The position numbers were made by a program, and so were the translations under genes. From the NCBI GenBank assembly GCA_002305045.1, contig DBPX01000022.1:67547-131546 (forward strand): a stretch of 64,000 nt of DNA. Direction: 5' to 3'. The notes beneath the pieces were generated by a model. That model did not search any database. It was given only the letters and a program-made list of their open reading frames with translations, and was not told the DNA's origin. Shown here piece by piece: positions 49,814-59,770 of this stretch (the first letter of the stretch is position 1; every line of letters begins with the position of its first letter). The stretch comes from Ruminococcus sp. UBA1409. GTDB taxonomy: Bacteria > Bacillota > Clostridia > Oscillospirales > Ruminococcaceae.

Positions 49814-50410
49814 TTACTTGGAATAGAGCTCGACGATCATGTGCTCGGCGACCTCGTAGTCAAGGTCCTCCTTTGCGGGGAGCCTTACAACCTTAGCGCT
49901 AAGGTTATCCTTGTCCATATCGAGCCATGTGGGTATAAGCCTTCCGTTGGTAGCCTCAACTATCTCCTTGAACTTGACGCTCTTCTTGGAGTTCTCTCTC
50001 AGAGCAACGACATCGCCCAGCTTTACTCTGTAGGAGGGGATGTCAACCCTTGCTCCGTTTACATTGAAGTGACCGTGGGAAACAAGCTGCCTTGCCTCTC
50101 TTCTGGTCGTAGCAAGACCCATCCTGTAGGCGATATTGTCAAGTCTAAGCTCCAAAAGCGCCAGAAGGTTGGCACCTGCCTGACCCTCCATCTTCTCCGC
50201 CCTCTCGTAAAGATGCCTGAACTGCTTTTCGAGGACGCCGTATATGAACTTAAGCTTCTGCTTCTCCTTGAGCTGCCTTGCGTACTCAGACTCCTTCTTC
50301 CTGACATTTGCCTTGGGGTCTCTTTTTGTCTCCTTGGCAACACCCATTACCATCGGGCTGATGCCTAATGCCTTACACTTTTTGAGTATAGGCTCCTTAT
50401 TGAGTGCCAT
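49814..50410 (-). CDS. rpsD: Ribosomal protein S4
   Basis: S4 starts 30S assembly and is an RNA-binding regulator in many bacteria. The 198-residue product has the S4 RNA-binding domain with RLDNIAYRMGLATTRREARQ (about residues 87-106). It begins MALNKEPILKKCKALGISP and lacks the N-terminal Cys zinc knuckle of some S4 proteins. In many Bacillota rpsD is elsewhere; here it is in the alpha operon. The 116-base spacer before it contains CCGAGT paired with ACTCGG, a possible S4 or RNA control site. Confidence 0.97.
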   Translation of the reverse strand: MALNKEPILKKCKALGISPMVMGVAKETKRDPKANVRKKESEYARQLKEKQKLKFIYGVLEKQFRHLYERAEKMEGQAGANLLALLELRLDNIAYRMGLATTRREARQLVSHGHFNVNGARVDIPSYRVKLGDVVALRENSKKSVKFKEIVEATNGRLIPTWLDMDKDNLSAKVVRLPAKEDLDYEVAEHMIVELYSK

Positions 50411-50526
50411 AATTATTTCCTCCGTTTTTTAATAGAATATCAGGTCCTGCGCCGCTGTGCGGATTTCTGCATTAGCCTGACGCCGAGTAAAAGCGTTATA
50501 AACTCGGTAGCCCTTTCGCCCAAAGA

Positions 50527-50934
50527 CTAAACTCTGCGGCGCTTGGGCGGACGGCAGCCGTTGTGAGGTATCGGGGTTACATCCTTTATAAGCCTTACCT
50601 CAAGCTCCTCGGACTGAAGCGCCCTTATAGCTGCCTCTCTTCCCTGACCGGGTCCCTTTACATAGACCTCGACGGTCTTGAGTCCGTGCTCCTTGGCTGC
50701 CCTTGCAGCGGTCTCGGCTGCTGTCTGAGCGGCGAAGGGAGTGGACTTCTTGGCTCCTCTGAAGCCAAGTCCGCCTGCTGACGCCCAGGAAATGGCGTTG
50801 CCCTGCATGTCGGTTATGGTGACTATAGTGTTGTTAAAGCTGGACTGGATATGAACCTGTCCCTGCTCGATGTTCTTTCTCTCTCTGCGGCGGCGGATAA
50901 CCGTCTTCTTGCCTGCTGATTTATTTGAAGCCAT
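50527..50934 (-). CDS. rpsK: Ribosomal protein S11
   Basis: S11 is a 30S platform protein near the mRNA exit. The 135-residue product has [20 protein letters not shown] and ends with the conserved [17 protein letters not shown]. It follows rpsM by 15 bases and is normal in length. Confidence 0.98.
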   Translation of the reverse strand: MASNKSAGKKTVIRRRRERKNIEQGQVHIQSSFNNTIVTITDMQGNAISWASAGGLGFRGAKKSTPFAAQTAAETAARAAKEHGLKTVEVYVKGPGQGREAAIRALQSEELEVRLIKDVTPIPHNGCRPPKRRRV

Positions 50935-50949
50935 GTCTCATATCCCTCC

Positions 50950-51318
50950 TTACTTCTTCTTGTTGGCGATAGTCTTCTTGGGTCCCTTGCGGGTTCTTGC
51001 GTTGGTCTTTGTCCTCTGACCTCTTACGGGCAGACCCTTGCGGTGACGGGTACCACGGTAGCAGCCAACCTCGATAAGCCTCTTGATGTTGAGCTGTACC
51101 TCTCTTCTCTTGTCGCCCTCGACGATAAGATGCTTGTCGATGTACTCACGAAGCTTTGCAACATCATCCTCGGAGAGGTCCTTTACCCTGATGTCGGGAT
51201 TGACGCCGGTTTCCTTGCAGATTTTGGTTGCTGTCGGCTGACCTATTCCATAGATATATGTGAGAGCCGCCTCGATTCTCTTATCTCTGGGAAGGTCGAT
51301 ACTTGCTATACGAGCCAT
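50950..51318 (-). CDS. rpsM: Ribosomal protein S13
   Basis: S13 lies at the head of the 30S subunit and contacts tRNA. The 122-residue product starts [20 protein letters not shown] and ends with a basic tail, including [19 protein letters not shown]. The gene is 26 bases after rpmJ, in the alpha-operon order. Confidence 0.98.
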   Translation of the reverse strand: MARIASIDLPRDKRIEAALTYIYGIGQPTATKICKETGVNPDIRVKDLSEDDVAKLREYIDKHLIVEGDKRREVQLNIKRLIEVGCYRGTRHRKGLPVRGQRTKTNARTRKGPKKTIANKKK

Positions 51319-51344
51319 ATTAAATAGGCACCTCCATTAACATA

Positions 51345-51458
51345 TTATCCCTGACGCTGCTTGTGCTTCGGATTGGAGCAAATGACCATTACCTTGCCTT
51401 TGCGCCTTATAACCTTGCACTTGTCGCACATGGGTTTAACAGAAGGTCTTACTTTCAT
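51345..51458 (-). CDS. rpmJ: Ribosomal protein L36
   Basis: This 37-residue protein is found by direct translation between infA and rpsM: it begins [20 protein letters not shown] and ends [11 protein letters not shown]. The C-X2-C ... C-X4-H zinc set is complete, so it is the zinc form. GGAGG lies 6 bases before the start codon at 51458. Confidence 0.97.
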   Translation of the reverse strand: MKVRPSVKPMCDKCKVIRRKGKVMVICSNPKHKQRQG

Positions 51459-51507
51459 TGAAATTCCTCCTTCAAGTCACGGCAGCACTTTAGCCGCCTT
51501 TTGTTGT

Positions 51508-51726
51508 TTACTTAAATCTCCAGGTGATTCTGCCCTTGGACAGGTCATACGGAGACATCTCGACCGTTACCCTGTCGCCCGGGACTATCCTTATGCGGTT
51601 CATCCCCAGCTTGCCGGATACATAGGCGAGAATCTTGTGACCGTTTGCCAGCTCAACCTCGAACTTTGCGCCGGGAAGAGCCTCGGTTACGGTACCCTCA
51701 AGTTCAATTACATCCTCTTTTGACAT
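51508..51726 (-). CDS. infA: Translation initiation factor IF-1
   Basis: IF-1 binds the A site of the 30S subunit during initiation. The 72-residue OB-fold protein starts [19 protein letters not shown] and ends [15 protein letters not shown], as in other bacteria. It follows the KOW protein gene by 9 bases. Confidence 0.98.
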   Translation of the reverse strand: MSKEDVIELEGTVTEALPGAKFEVELANGHKILAYVSGKLGMNRIRIVPGDRVTVEMSPYDLSKGRITWRFK

Positions 51727-51735
51727 TAAAATCCC

Positions 51736-52017
51736 TCATTTACCTTTCATCTCGTCCGGTCGTGCCGGCTTCTGAGAGCCTTGGGTTTCAAGCTCCCTAA
51801 GAAGCCTTTTAAGCTTTCTGTCGGTCAGCCCCTCGAGGTCTATGACCCTGCGTGTGAGCATAAGGTGCTTTAAGTTTTTCCGCTTCGGCTTACTAAGCCT
51901 TCGCTCCTTGCCGTCTGCGATATAAACAAAGCCGTCCCCGGCAGCTACCGCAACGAAATAGCCGCCCTTGTCTCTTCCTGCAAGGCTTTTGACCACCAGG
52001 CCGTTTACTATATCCAC
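51736..52017 (-). CDS. KOW-domain RNA-binding protein (L14e-like)
   Basis: A small basic protein of 93 residues with an N-terminal KOW-type strand pair (VNGLVVKSLAGRDKGGYFVA, about residues 4-23) and a Lys/Arg-rich C-terminal half. Such genes, sometimes annotated as ribosomal L14e-like, lie between map and infA in Clostridia. It probably binds rRNA; its function is untested as far as I know. Confidence 0.88.
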   Translation of the reverse strand: MDIVNGLVVKSLAGRDKGGYFVAVAAGDGFVYIADGKERRLSKPKRKNLKHLMLTRRVIDLEGLTDRKLKRLLRELETQGSQKPARPDEMKGK

Positions 52018-52027
52018 AAGCGCACCC

Positions 52028-52780
52028 CTATTCCGGTCTTGTCAGGATTACCGAGCCGTCCTTGGTTATTGCGATTGTGTGCTCAAAATGCGCCGCCAGC
52101 GAGCCGTCCCTGGTTTTGACGGTCCAGCCGTCGCCAAGCTGCCTTACAGCGAAGCCGCCGCCGGTTATCATAGGCTCTATGGCTATTGTCATCCCCGGCA
52201 TCAGCCTAAGACCGTGCCCCGGCTTGCCGAAGTTCGGGACCTCAGGCTCCTCGTGGAGATTCCTCCCCACTCCGTGACCCACATATTCCCTCACGACTCC
52301 GAAGCCTCTTGACTCATTATACTCCTGAATGGCATGGGATATATCCCCAAGCCTGACTCCCGGGGCAGCCATGCCGATTGCCAGCATGAGGCTCTCGCTT
52401 GTGGAGTCAAGGAGCCTTTTTGCCTCGCCTGAGATTTCGCCCACCGGGAAGGTTGTGGCGGAGTCTGCGTGGAAGCCGTCAAGATAGGTGCCGACATCCA
52501 CCGAAACAATGTCCCCCTCCCTGATTTTCAGGTCTGCGGAGGGTATTCCGTGGATTACGGTGTCGTTGAGCGAGATGCAGCTCGAGCCGGGAAAGCCGTT
52601 ATAGCCCAGAAAGGAGGGCTTCCCGCCGTGGGAGGTTATAAAGCTGTGTATCACCCTGTCAAGCTCCTTGGTGCTCATGCCGGGATGTACAGCTCTTTTT
52701 GCAGCCTCCAGGGCGCCGGCGTTGATTATCCCCGCACGGCGCATCCTTTCGAGGTCGCTTGAAGATTTAATGCTTATCAT
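52028..52780 (-). CDS. map: Methionine aminopeptidase, type I
   Basis: Map removes the initiator Met from nascent proteins. The 250-residue protein has metal ligands in VSVDVGTYLDGFHADSATTF (two Asp, about residues 91-110), VGHGVGRNLHEEPEVPNFG (His), IEPMITGG (Glu) and EHTIAITKDG near the end (Glu). The GNAT-like N-terminal zinc extension of some forms is absent, so it is type Ia. It is 3 bases after adk. Confidence 0.97.
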   Translation of the reverse strand: MISIKSSSDLERMRRAGIINAGALEAAKRAVHPGMSTKELDRVIHSFITSHGGKPSFLGYNGFPGSSCISLNDTVIHGIPSADLKIREGDIVSVDVGTYLDGFHADSATTFPVGEISGEAKRLLDSTSESLMLAIGMAAPGVRLGDISHAIQEYNESRGFGVVREYVGHGVGRNLHEEPEVPNFGKPGHGLRLMPGMTIAIEPMITGGGFAVRQLGDGWTVKTRDGSLAAHFEHTIAITKDGSVILTRPE

Positions 52781-52783
52781 AAG

Positions 52784-53416
52784 CTAGTCGTCCAGCGCAG
52801 CGAGGGTCAGCTCAGAGGTCTTTTGAACCTCCTCCTGTCCTATTACGGTGACAAGCTTTCCCTGTGCGAAGTAGAAATCCTTGAGCGGAGCGGTCTTTTC
52901 GTGATAGACCTTTAGTCTGTCCAAAACCGTGGCAGGCTCGTCGTCCTTTCTTATTACCGTCCTGGAGCCGCAGGAGTCGCAGACTCCCTCAACCCTTGTG
53001 GGCTTGTAATCAAGATGGTAGGAGGCTCCGCAGCCCTCGCAGACTCTTCTTCCGCCCAGCCTTTTTGCGATGGTCTCATCGGGAACATAAATCTCGATGA
53101 CCTTGTCAATCGTGACGCCCATCCTGTCAAGAGCTTCAGCCTGGGGGACAGTTCTTGGAAAACCGTCCAGAATAAAGCCGTTCTTGCAGTCCTCCTCGGC
53201 GATTCTGTCCTTTAGTATGCCGATTACGACATCGTCAGGCACAAGCTCGCCCTTGTCCATATATCCCTTTGCGGCAAGTCCGCTCGGGGTCCCGTTTTTG
53301 ACCGCCTCTCTTAGCATATTGCCGGTCGATATGGCAGGTATGCCCTTAGCCTGGCAGATGACCTCTGCCTGAGTACCCTTGCCGGCTCCCGGCGCTCCTA
53401 GCAAAATAAGATTCAT
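52784..53416 (-). CDS. adk: Adenylate kinase, zinc-LID form
   Basis: Adk interconverts ATP, AMP and ADP. The protein of about 210 residues starts NLILLGAPGAGKGTQAEVI with the P-loop and has GFPRTVPQAEAL (AMP site). The LID contains C-X2-C and C-X2-C (CEGCGASYH and CDSCGSRT), so it is the zinc-binding long form of Gram-positive bacteria. I place the start at 53416 (AGGA about 11 bases upstream), rather than an ATG at 53434. Confidence 0.97.
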   Translation of the reverse strand: MNLILLGAPGAGKGTQAEVICQAKGIPAISTGNMLREAVKNGTPSGLAAKGYMDKGELVPDDVVIGILKDRIAEEDCKNGFILDGFPRTVPQAEALDRMGVTIDKVIEIYVPDETIAKRLGGRRVCEGCGASYHLDYKPTRVEGVCDSCGSRTVIRKDDEPATVLDRLKVYHEKTAPLKDFYFAQGKLVTVIGQEEVQKTSELTLAALDD

Positions 53417-53499
53417 ACTGTCCTGTCCTTTCATCTAAGCGGTGGGGCTTGGACAGCAGGAGCCGAGTCCGCCCTGCCGTCCTGTCACGAATGGCTGGA

Positions 53500-54822
53500 T
53501 TACTCAAGGAAGCCCTTGTGGTGACGCATCATCATCTGAGACTCAAGACCCCTTACGGTCTCCAGAGCTACGCTGACGACGATGAGCACCGAGGTTCCTC
53601 CCAGTGCAAGTCCCGAAACTGCTGCGCTGCCAGAGGTCAGCAGTGTTGCTAGCTGAGTGAAGATTATCGGGAAGATGGCGATGACTCCAAGGAATACAGC
53701 GCCGATTAGAACAAGCCTTGAAACGACTCTTGTGATGTAATCGGCTGTCGGCTTGCCCTGACGGATTCCGGGGATTGCGCCGTTGTTCTGCCTTAAATCA
53801 TTGGCTATCTGCACAGGATTATACTGGATGGATACATAGAAGTAGTTGAACAAAATGATTAGAATGAAGTAGATTGTCGCATAAACGGGATGAGTGTAGC
53901 TGAACACATTGAGGAAGCCGTACCAGAAGGTGCCGACCTCGGGAGTTCCCGTGAACATCATTATCGTCTGCGGTATCGACATGAAGGACATCGCAAAGAT
54001 TATCGGCATAACGCCGGACATCGCAACCTTAATCGGAAGATAGGTTGACTGACCGCCGTACATCTTCCTGCCGACAACTCTTTTAGCATACTGGATGGGA
54101 AGCCGCCTCTCGGCATTGTCCATGAATATGATAAGAGCGATAATCAGGATGAACACAACTACAATTATCGGTATAAGAGCAATCTGAACCGGCTCGCCGG
54201 TGGAGCCAAGGGCAACAAAGGTCGCTCCGAAGGAGGTGGGCAGCTCTGCAACTATACCGGCGAAGAGGAGCATCGAGATTCCGTTTCCGATTCCGTTCTT
54301 GTCGATAAGTGAGCCGAGCCAGATTACCAGCATACCTCCGGCAGTAAAGCAAAGGATGATAACAATCTCAGAAAGGACCTTGGAAAAGCCGGTCGTATAG
54401 GTAAGAGCGCCGTTGTTCTTCAGAGTCAGGTAGTACGCCCATGACTGGAAGAGCGCAATTCCTAAGGTGGTCCACTTGGTTATCTTGTTTATCTTTGCCC
54501 TTCCAGCCTCACCCTCCTTGGCAAGACGCTCCAGCGGGGGGATAGCGTAGGTCAGAAGCTGGATGATAATCTGTGCGTTGATGTAGGGTGTTATCGAGAG
54601 GCACATAAGCGTCGCCTGAGCGAAGGTGCCTCCTGAAAGGGTGTTAAGATAGGCGAAAATGTTGTTGCTGCCGTTGTTTATAAGGTCGCTCATAACCGTA
54701 GCGTCCAGGAAGGGGACTGGAATGTAGCCGCCCAGCCTGTAGATGACGATTATGAGTAGAGTGAACAGAAGCTTTCTTCTTATGTCCTGTATTTTCCAGG
54801 CATTTTTAAGAGTCTCAAACAC
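53500..54822 (-). CDS. secY: Protein translocase subunit SecY
   Basis: SecY is the channel of the Sec translocon. The 440-residue protein has ten hydrophobic helices and family features such as IYRLGGYIPVPFLD near the start, ALGITPYINAQII-like CLSITPYINAQIIIQLL (about residues 75-91) and GIRQGKPTADYITRV (about residues 354-368). It follows rplO directly (adjacent stop and start). Confidence 0.98.
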   Translation of the reverse strand: MFETLKNAWKIQDIRRKLLFTLLIIVIYRLGGYIPVPFLDATVMSDLINNGSNNIFAYLNTLSGGTFAQATLMCLSITPYINAQIIIQLLTYAIPPLERLAKEGEAGRAKINKITKWTTLGIALFQSWAYYLTLKNNGALTYTTGFSKVLSEIVIILCFTAGGMLVIWLGSLIDKNGIGNGISMLLFAGIVAELPTSFGATFVALGSTGEPVQIALIPIIVVVFILIIALIIFMDNAERRLPIQYAKRVVGRKMYGGQSTYLPIKVAMSGVMPIIFAMSFMSIPQTIMMFTGTPEVGTFWYGFLNVFSYTHPVYATIYFILIILFNYFYVSIQYNPVQIANDLRQNNGAIPGIRQGKPTADYITRVVSRLVLIGAVFLGVIAIFPIIFTQLATLLTSGSAAVSGLALGGTSVLIVVSVALETVRGLESQMMMRHHKGFLE

Positions 54823-55263
54823 TTAAATCACCTCTGCCTCTCCGCCGGCCTTCTCAATCTTCTCCTTAGCGGAGGCGGAGTAAGCAGCGGCCTTGACGGT
54901 AAGCTTCTTTGTAAGCTCTCCGCCGCCCAGAACCTTGATGCCGTTGCCGCACTTCTTTACGACTCCGGCAGCTACTAGAAGCTCGCCGTCGACTACGGTG
55001 CCGTCAACAAATTTTTCAAGGTCGGAAACATTTATTGCCGTATACTTAGCTGCAAAAATGTTGTTGAAGCCTCTTTTGGGGATTCTTCTTGCAAGTCTTG
55101 TCTGTCCTCCCTCGAAGCCCGGTCTCACGCCGCCGCCTGAGCGGGCGTTCTGACCCTTATGTCCTTTTCCTGCGGTCTTACCCCAGCCGGAGCCATGTCC
55201 CCTTCCAACTCTCTTGGAAGCCTTGCTGGAGCCTTCAGCAGGTGCTAGATCGTGCAATTTCAT
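54823..55263 (-). CDS. rplO: Ribosomal protein L15
   Basis: L15 is a late-assembly 50S protein. The 146-residue product has the basic glycine-rich N-terminal part [20 protein letters not shown] and the conserved [18 protein letters not shown]. It is 20 bases after rpmD and adjoins secY. Confidence 0.98.
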   Translation of the reverse strand: MKLHDLAPAEGSSKASKRVGRGHGSGWGKTAGKGHKGQNARSGGGVRPGFEGGQTRLARRIPKRGFNNIFAAKYTAINVSDLEKFVDGTVVDGELLVAAGVVKKCGNGIKVLGGGELTKKLTVKAAAYSASAKEKIEKAGGEAEVI

Positions 55264-55283
55264 TAATTCGCACCTCCTTGTTC

Positions 55284-55463
55284 TTATGCTTCGGTAACTT
55301 TGATAAGGTGTACGATTTTTCTAATCTTACCCTTAGTCTGGTCGTTATCAGGCTGAACCGTTACATCGCCAATCTTCCTGAGTCCCAGGGAGTTGGCGGT
55401 AGCGATTTGCTCAGCAAGCTTAGAATTGAGGCTTCTTACAAGCTCAATCTTCAATTTAGCCAT
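55284..55463 (-). CDS. rpmD: Ribosomal protein L30
   Basis: A 59-residue protein found by direct translation between rpsE and rplO. It begins [19 protein letters not shown] and contains [11 protein letters not shown] and HLIKVTEA at the end, as in bacterial L30. GGAGG lies before the ATG at 55463. Confidence 0.96.
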   Translation of the reverse strand: MAKLKIELVRSLNSKLAEQIATANSLGLRKIGDVTVQPDNDQTKGKIRKIVHLIKVTEA

Positions 55464-55476
55464 GCTAAAAACCTCC

Positions 55477-55974
55477 TTAGAATAGTTCCTTGACCGTCTT
55501 GCCTCTTTTCACAGCCACTTCCTCGGCGGACTTAAGAGCCAAGAGTCCTGCAAAGGTTGCTCTTACGACATTGCAGGGATTGTTGGACCTTAGGGACTTC
55601 GTCCTTATGTCCTTGATTCCGGCAGCCTCTATTACCGAGCGGACGGGACCGCCTGCTATAACTCCGGTACCGGGAGCGGCAGGTCTCATAAGAACTCTGC
55701 CTGCGCCGTAAGCGCCGACTATCTCATGAGGGATGGTTGTTCCCTTGAGGCTAACCTTGATGAGGTTCTTCTTAGCGTCTGCAATGCCCTTTCTTATGGC
55801 GTCGGTAACCTCACCGGACTTTCCTATGCCGAAGCCTACTGTGCCGTTGCCGTCACCTACGACGATAAGAGCGGAAAACTTCATGATTCTGCCGCCCTTT
55901 ACGGTCTTGGATACACGGTTGATGGCGACAACCTTCTCGGTCAGCTCCATTGATGAAGCGTCTATTAAAGCCAA
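55477..55974 (-). CDS. rpsE: Ribosomal protein S5
   Basis: S5 takes part in decoding fidelity. The 165-residue product has the double-stranded-RNA-type domain at the N-terminus ([20 protein letters not shown]) and the conserved [19 protein letters not shown]. It is 15 bases after rplR in the spc order. Confidence 0.98.
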   Translation of the reverse strand: MALIDASSMELTEKVVAINRVSKTVKGGRIMKFSALIVVGDGNGTVGFGIGKSGEVTDAIRKGIADAKKNLIKVSLKGTTIPHEIVGAYGAGRVLMRPAAPGTGVIAGGPVRSVIEAAGIKDIRTKSLRSNNPCNVVRATFAGLLALKSAEEVAVKRGKTVKELF

Positions 55975-55989
55975 AGTAATTACCTCCTT

Positions 55990-56349
55990 TTAGAACTTGA
56001 GTCCGCCCTCACGAGCGCCGTCGGCAAGTGCCTTGATGCGTCCGTGGTAGACATAGCCGCCTCTGTCAAAGACGACCTCCTCGATGCCCTTCTCACGGCA
56101 GGCCTTGGCAAGCATCTCGCCTACCATCTTGGCGCCCTCGACATTTCCGCCGTTGCCCTCGAAGCCCTTTTCCATGCTAGAGGCAGCGCAAAGAGTTGTG
56201 CCGGAAACATCGTCTATGACCTGAGCATAGATGTGCTTTGCAGAGCGGAAAACATTGAGGCGGGGACATGCGGGAGTACCGGAGATTTTGGCACGGACTC
56301 TTGTATGCCTTTTAGCTCTTGCCTTAGCTCTGTCAACTGTTTTAACCAT
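55990..56349 (-). CDS. rplR: Ribosomal protein L18
   Basis: L18 binds 5S rRNA. The 119-residue product has [20 protein letters not shown] near the start and ends [24 protein letters not shown] with GLKF, typical of the family. The gap to rplF is 18 bases. Confidence 0.98.
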   Translation of the reverse strand: MVKTVDRAKARAKRHTRVRAKISGTPACPRLNVFRSAKHIYAQVIDDVSGTTLCAASSMEKGFEGNGGNVEGAKMVGEMLAKACREKGIEEVVFDRGGYVYHGRIKALADGAREGGLKF

Positions 56350-56367
56350 AGCTTTATCCTCTCCTTA

Positions 56368-56919
56368 TTACTTCTTTGCGCCCTTGCCGGCCTTACCTTC
56401 CTTGCGGATGATAACCTCGCCGTCATAGCGAATCCCCTTGCCCTTGTAAGGCTCAGGAGGACGCTTTGCTCTGACCTCGCAGGCAAACTGACCGACCTTC
56501 TGCTTGTCGATTCCGCTTACGACTATCTGGTTGGGCTGCGGGACCTCAAGCTTTATATCCTCGGTCTCTGAAACGATGACCTGATGCGAATAGCCAAGGT
56601 TCAAAACTACATTTTTACCCTGCTTAGCCGCCCTGTAGCCGACTCCCTCGATTATAAGAGTCTTGGAGTAGCCGTTGGTGACGCCCTCGACCATGTTGTG
56701 AACGAGCGTCCTTGTAAGCCCGTGGAGAGCCTTGGACTCCTTCTCGTCGTCGGGGCGGGAGACGCTTATAGAGCCGTCCTCCACCGAGACGGTAAGGCCG
56801 TCGTGAAACTTCTGGGTAAGGGTGCCCTTAGGACCCTTGACAGTGACCGTATTGCCATCGGCGACGGTGACTGTAACTCCGGCAGGGACGCTTATCGGTT
56901 TTAAGCCTATTCTTGACAT
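56368..56919 (-). CDS. rplF: Ribosomal protein L6
   Basis: L6 is a 50S protein near the factor-binding site. The 183-residue product starts [18 protein letters not shown] and has the conserved C-terminal [19 protein letters not shown] basic Lys-rich tail follows. It is 14 bases after rpsH. Confidence 0.98.
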   Translation of the reverse strand: MSRIGLKPISVPAGVTVTVADGNTVTVKGPKGTLTQKFHDGLTVSVEDGSISVSRPDDEKESKALHGLTRTLVHNMVEGVTNGYSKTLIIEGVGYRAAKQGKNVVLNLGYSHQVIVSETEDIKLEVPQPNQIVVSGIDKQKVGQFACEVRAKRPPEPYKGKGIRYDGEVIIRKEGKAGKGAKK

Positions 56920-56933
56920 AACTTGCAGCCTCC

Positions 56934-57332
56934 TTACCAGACGAATGCGAGAATCTCGCCGCCGACGCCCAGCTCTCTTGCCTTCTTATCGGTGACAATG
57001 CCCTTGGAGGTGGAAACAATCGCAACTCCCAGACCCTTCATGACCTTGGGCATATCCTCGCAGCTCGAGTATATCCTAAGACCGGGCTTGGAAACTCTCC
57101 TAATTCCGGAGATAACGGGCGTTCTGTTCTCGTCGTATTTAAGTGTGATTCTTATGATACCCTGCTTACCGTCCTCAACGCTCTGATAGGACTTGATGTA
57201 ACCCTCATTAAGAAGGATTTCAACAATCGCCTTTTTCACGTTGGAAGCAGGAATGTCTACAGTAGCGTGCTTTGCTGAGCTTGCATTGCGGATTCTTGTC
57301 AGCAAATCTGCTATAGTATCAGTAATCTGCAT
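56934..57332 (-). CDS. rpsH: Ribosomal protein S8
   Basis: S8 is an early 30S assembly protein and, in E. coli, represses the spc operon. The 132-residue product starts [20 protein letters not shown] and ends [19 protein letters not shown] plus EILAFVW. The gene follows rpsN by 25 bases. Confidence 0.98.
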   Translation of the reverse strand: MQITDTIADLLTRIRNASSAKHATVDIPASNVKKAIVEILLNEGYIKSYQSVEDGKQGIIRITLKYDENRTPVISGIRRVSKPGLRIYSSCEDMPKVMKGLGVAIVSTSKGIVTDKKARELGVGGEILAFVW

Positions 57333-57357
57333 ACCGTTTTGCCTCCTTTGCTGAATA

Positions 57358-57543
57358 TTACCAGCTTGCCTTCTTAACTCCCGGAATCTGACCGTCGTGC
57401 GCTAGCTCCCTGAAGCAGATACGGCATACGCCGAACTTGCGAAGGTAAGCGTGAGGTCTTCCGCATATCTTGCATCTGTTGTAAGCACGAGTGGAATATT
57501 TAGGCTTTGCCTGCTGCTTTAAAATCATCGACTTCTTAGCCAT
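57358..57543 (-). CDS. rpsN: Ribosomal protein S14, zinc type
   Basis: The 61-residue short form of S14, with C-X2-C-X12-C-X2-C seen as [20 protein letters not shown] then CF. It needs zinc, unlike the longer zinc-free paralogue. No second S14 gene is in the window. Confidence 0.98.
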   Translation of the reverse strand: MAKKSMILKQQAKPKYSTRAYNRCKICGRPHAYLRKFGVCRICFRELAHDGQIPGVKKASW

Positions 57544-57557
57544 TTAAAATCCTCCTC

Positions 57558-58106
57558 TTACTTTGCAAACGGAGCGCCGAGCAATGCAAGCAGCTCCTTA
57601 GCTTCTTCGTCGGTCTTTGCGGTGGTGATGAAGTTTATGTCCATACCCCTGACCTTGTCTATCTTGTCGAACTCAATCTCGGGGAAGATGAGCTGCTCCT
57701 TGATGCCGGTGGAGTAGTTGCCTCTGCCGTCGAAGGAGTTTGCGCTGATTCCCTTGAAGTCACGGACACGGGGGAAGGCGACATTGAACAGCCTGTCGAT
57801 AAACTCATACATCCTGTCTCCCCTGAGGGTGACCTTTACGCCTATCGGCATACCCTCACGGAGCTTGAAGTTTGCAACCGACTTCTTTGCCCTGCACACA
57901 ATCGGCTTCTGACCGGTTATGGCAGCGATATCGTTCAAAACGGCGTCGATAACCTTGGAGTTCTCCTTAGCCTCGCCGCAGGCTACATTTATAACTACCT
58001 TGTCAAGCTTAGGTATCTGCATGACATTCTTGTAGCCAAACTTTGTCATAAGAGCAGGAGCAATCTCATTGACATACTGCTCTTTTAATCTTGCAACATA
58101 CGCCAT
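57558..58106 (-). CDS. rplE: Ribosomal protein L5
   Basis: L5 binds 5S rRNA and contacts the P-site tRNA. The protein of about 182 residues starts at 58106, where AGGAGG stands six bases upstream of ATG; the first codons read [19 protein letters not shown]. An ATG-like start at 58133 is inside the rplX end and less likely. [20 protein letters not shown] is the family signature. Confidence 0.97.
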   Translation of the reverse strand: MAYVARLKEQYVNEIAPALMTKFGYKNVMQIPKLDKVVINVACGEAKENSKVIDAVLNDIAAITGQKPIVCRAKKSVANFKLREGMPIGVKVTLRGDRMYEFIDRLFNVAFPRVRDFKGISANSFDGRGNYSTGIKEQLIFPEIEFDKIDKVRGMDINFITTAKTDEEAKELLALLGAPFAK

Positions 58107-58116
58107 AGCTGTCCTC

Positions 58117-58437
58117 CTACTCGAGCTCGGCACCGCAGTGCCTGCAAATTCTAATCTTCTTGCCGTCCTCGTTAAGCTTTACGCCGTACCTTACGCCCTT
58201 CTTGCACTTGGGGCACATAAGCGCTACCTTTGAGGAGTACATGGCTGCCTCTGCCTTAACGATTCCACCGGCCTGCCCCTTTCTGCGGGGCTTAACCGAC
58301 TTGGTTGCAATATTGCAGCCCTCGACTATAACCTTGCCCTCCTTGGGGGATACGGCAAGGACCTTGCCGGTCTTGCCCTTATCCTTGCCGGAAAGGATAA
58401 CTACAGAGTCGCCGGTCTTAACATGAACTTTATTCAT
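58117..58437 (-). CDS. rplX: Ribosomal protein L24
   Basis: L24 starts 50S assembly. The 106-residue product has the KOW motif [19 protein letters not shown] and a C-terminal [11 protein letters not shown] ... CRHCG zinc-ribbon type tail, as in many Firmicutes. It is 10 bases before rplE. Confidence 0.97.
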   Translation of the reverse strand: MNKVHVKTGDSVVILSGKDKGKTGKVLAVSPKEGKVIVEGCNIATKSVKPRRKGQAGGIVKAEAAMYSSKVALMCPKCKKGVRYGVKLNEDGKKIRICRHCGAELE

Positions 58438-58452
58438 TACAGCGGTTCCTCC

Positions 58453-58821
58453 TTACAGTACCTCAGGGGCGAGGGACATGATTTTTACAAAATCGTTGTC
58501 TCTTAGCTCTCTGGCAACCGGGCCGAATATACGGGTCCCCCTGGGTGTTTTATCTTCCTTGATGATAACAGCTGCGTTCTCGTCGAAGCGGATATAGGTT
58601 CCATCCGCACGGCGCAGACCCTTAGCTGAGCGAACGATTACTGCCTTTACAACATCGCCCTTCTTGACCATTCCGCCGGGTGCTGCCTTCTTGACCGAAG
58701 CAACAACAACATCGCCGATGTTAGCGTACTTTCTGCGGGTGCCGCCAAGGACTCTTATGCACATAAGCTCCTTAGCTCCTGTATTGTCGGCAGCCTTGAG
58801 CCTTGTCTGCATTTGTATCAC
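58453..58821 (-). CDS. rplN: Ribosomal protein L14
   Basis: L14 lies at the subunit interface. The 122-residue product starts [20 protein letters not shown] and has [20 protein letters not shown] near the end, both strongly conserved. It is 33 bases after rpsQ. Confidence 0.98.
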   Translation of the reverse strand: MIQMQTRLKAADNTGAKELMCIRVLGGTRRKYANIGDVVVASVKKAAPGGMVKKGDVVKAVIVRSAKGLRRADGTYIRFDENAAVIIKEDKTPRGTRIFGPVARELRDNDFVKIMSLAPEVL

Positions 58822-58854
58822 AGCAGGTTCCTCCTTTCAGTATTGAAGAAATTA

Positions 58855-59112
58855 TTACTTTGCCTGCTCAATAACTCTGACAAGACGCCATCTTTTGTCC
58901 TTTGAAATGGGACGGGTCTCCATAATCTCGACCTTGTCGCCGATGCCGGCGGTGTTGTTCTCGTCATGAGCCTTAAACTTGACCGTTCTCTTTATAATCT
59001 TCTTGTAGAGGGGATGCATTACATTGTCCTCGATGGCAACGACGATAGTCTTATCCATCTTATCGGAAACGACCTTGCCCACTCTTGTCTTTCTAAGCCT
59101 TCTCTCGCTCAC
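58855..59112 (-). CDS. rpsQ: Ribosomal protein S17
   Basis: S17 is an early 30S protein. I take the GTG at 59112, because GGAGG stands 7 bases upstream and the protein then begins [20 protein letters not shown], the usual start. An ATG at 59130 overlaps the rpmC stop and would add six residues that include the ribosome site. The protein has about 85 residues. Confidence 0.96.
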   Translation of the reverse strand: MSERRLRKTRVGKVVSDKMDKTIVVAIEDNVMHPLYKKIIKRTVKFKAHDENNTAGIGDKVEIMETRPISKDKRWRLVRVIEQAK

Positions 59113-59126
59113 AGTAACTCCTCCTC

Positions 59127-59336
59127 TCATACCCGTGAACCGTCATTTTTAAGCTCTTGTTCACGAATGAAGGTTTTAACACGAGCAATATCCTTCTTAA
59201 CCGCCTTGAGCCTCATAGGGTTGTCAAGCTGGTTTACAGCGTGCTGAAAACGAAGGTTAAACAGCTCTTTTCTAAGCTCCTCAAGCTTGTTGTTCAGCTC
59301 AACAAGAGTCATTTCTTTGATTTCGCTAGCTTTCAT
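59127..59336 (-). CDS. rpmC: Ribosomal protein L29
   Basis: L29 lies at the tunnel exit. The 69-residue helical protein reads [20 protein letters not shown] near the start and [20 protein letters not shown] in the middle. It shares one base with rplP and overlaps the region before rpsQ. Confidence 0.98.
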   Translation of the reverse strand: MKASEIKEMTLVELNNKLEELRKELFNLRFQHAVNQLDNPMRLKAVKKDIARVKTFIREQELKNDGSRV

Positions 59337-59770
59337 TATTGCTCACCACCCGTTTCATTAGCTGCTTCTTTTACGACGAACTTGCACTTGATGGGAAGCT
59401 TGTGCATGGCAAGACGCATCGCCTCTCTTGCAACTTCCTCACTGACGCCGGCAATCTCAAACATGACTCTGCCGGGCTTAACTACCGCTACCCAGTGGTC
59501 GGGAGCGCCCTTACCTGAGCCCATACGGGTTCCAAGGGGCTTGCTTGTTACAGGCTTGTCGGGGAATATCTTTATCCAGACCTGACCGCCACGCTTGATG
59601 TAACGGGTCATGGCGATACGGGCAGCCTCTATCTGCTGGGAGGTTATCCATCCGCACTGAAGAGCCTGAAGTCCGAACTCACCGTATGCTACCTTGTTTC
59701 CTCTGGTGGCGACGCCCTTCATGCGTCCTCTTTGCTGCTTGCGGTACTTTACTCTCTTTGGAAGTAACAT
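59336..59770 (-). CDS. rplP: Ribosomal protein L16
   Basis: L16 shapes the A site of the 50S subunit. The 144-residue product starts [20 protein letters not shown] and has [20 protein letters not shown] (about residues 82-101). It shares a base with both rpsC and rpmC, showing coupled translation. Confidence 0.98.
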   Translation of the reverse strand: MLLPKRVKYRKQQRGRMKGVATRGNKVAYGEFGLQALQCGWITSQQIEAARIAMTRYIKRGGQVWIKIFPDKPVTSKPLGTRMGSGKGAPDHWVAVVKPGRVMFEIAGVSEEVAREAMRLAMHKLPIKCKFVVKEAANETGGEQ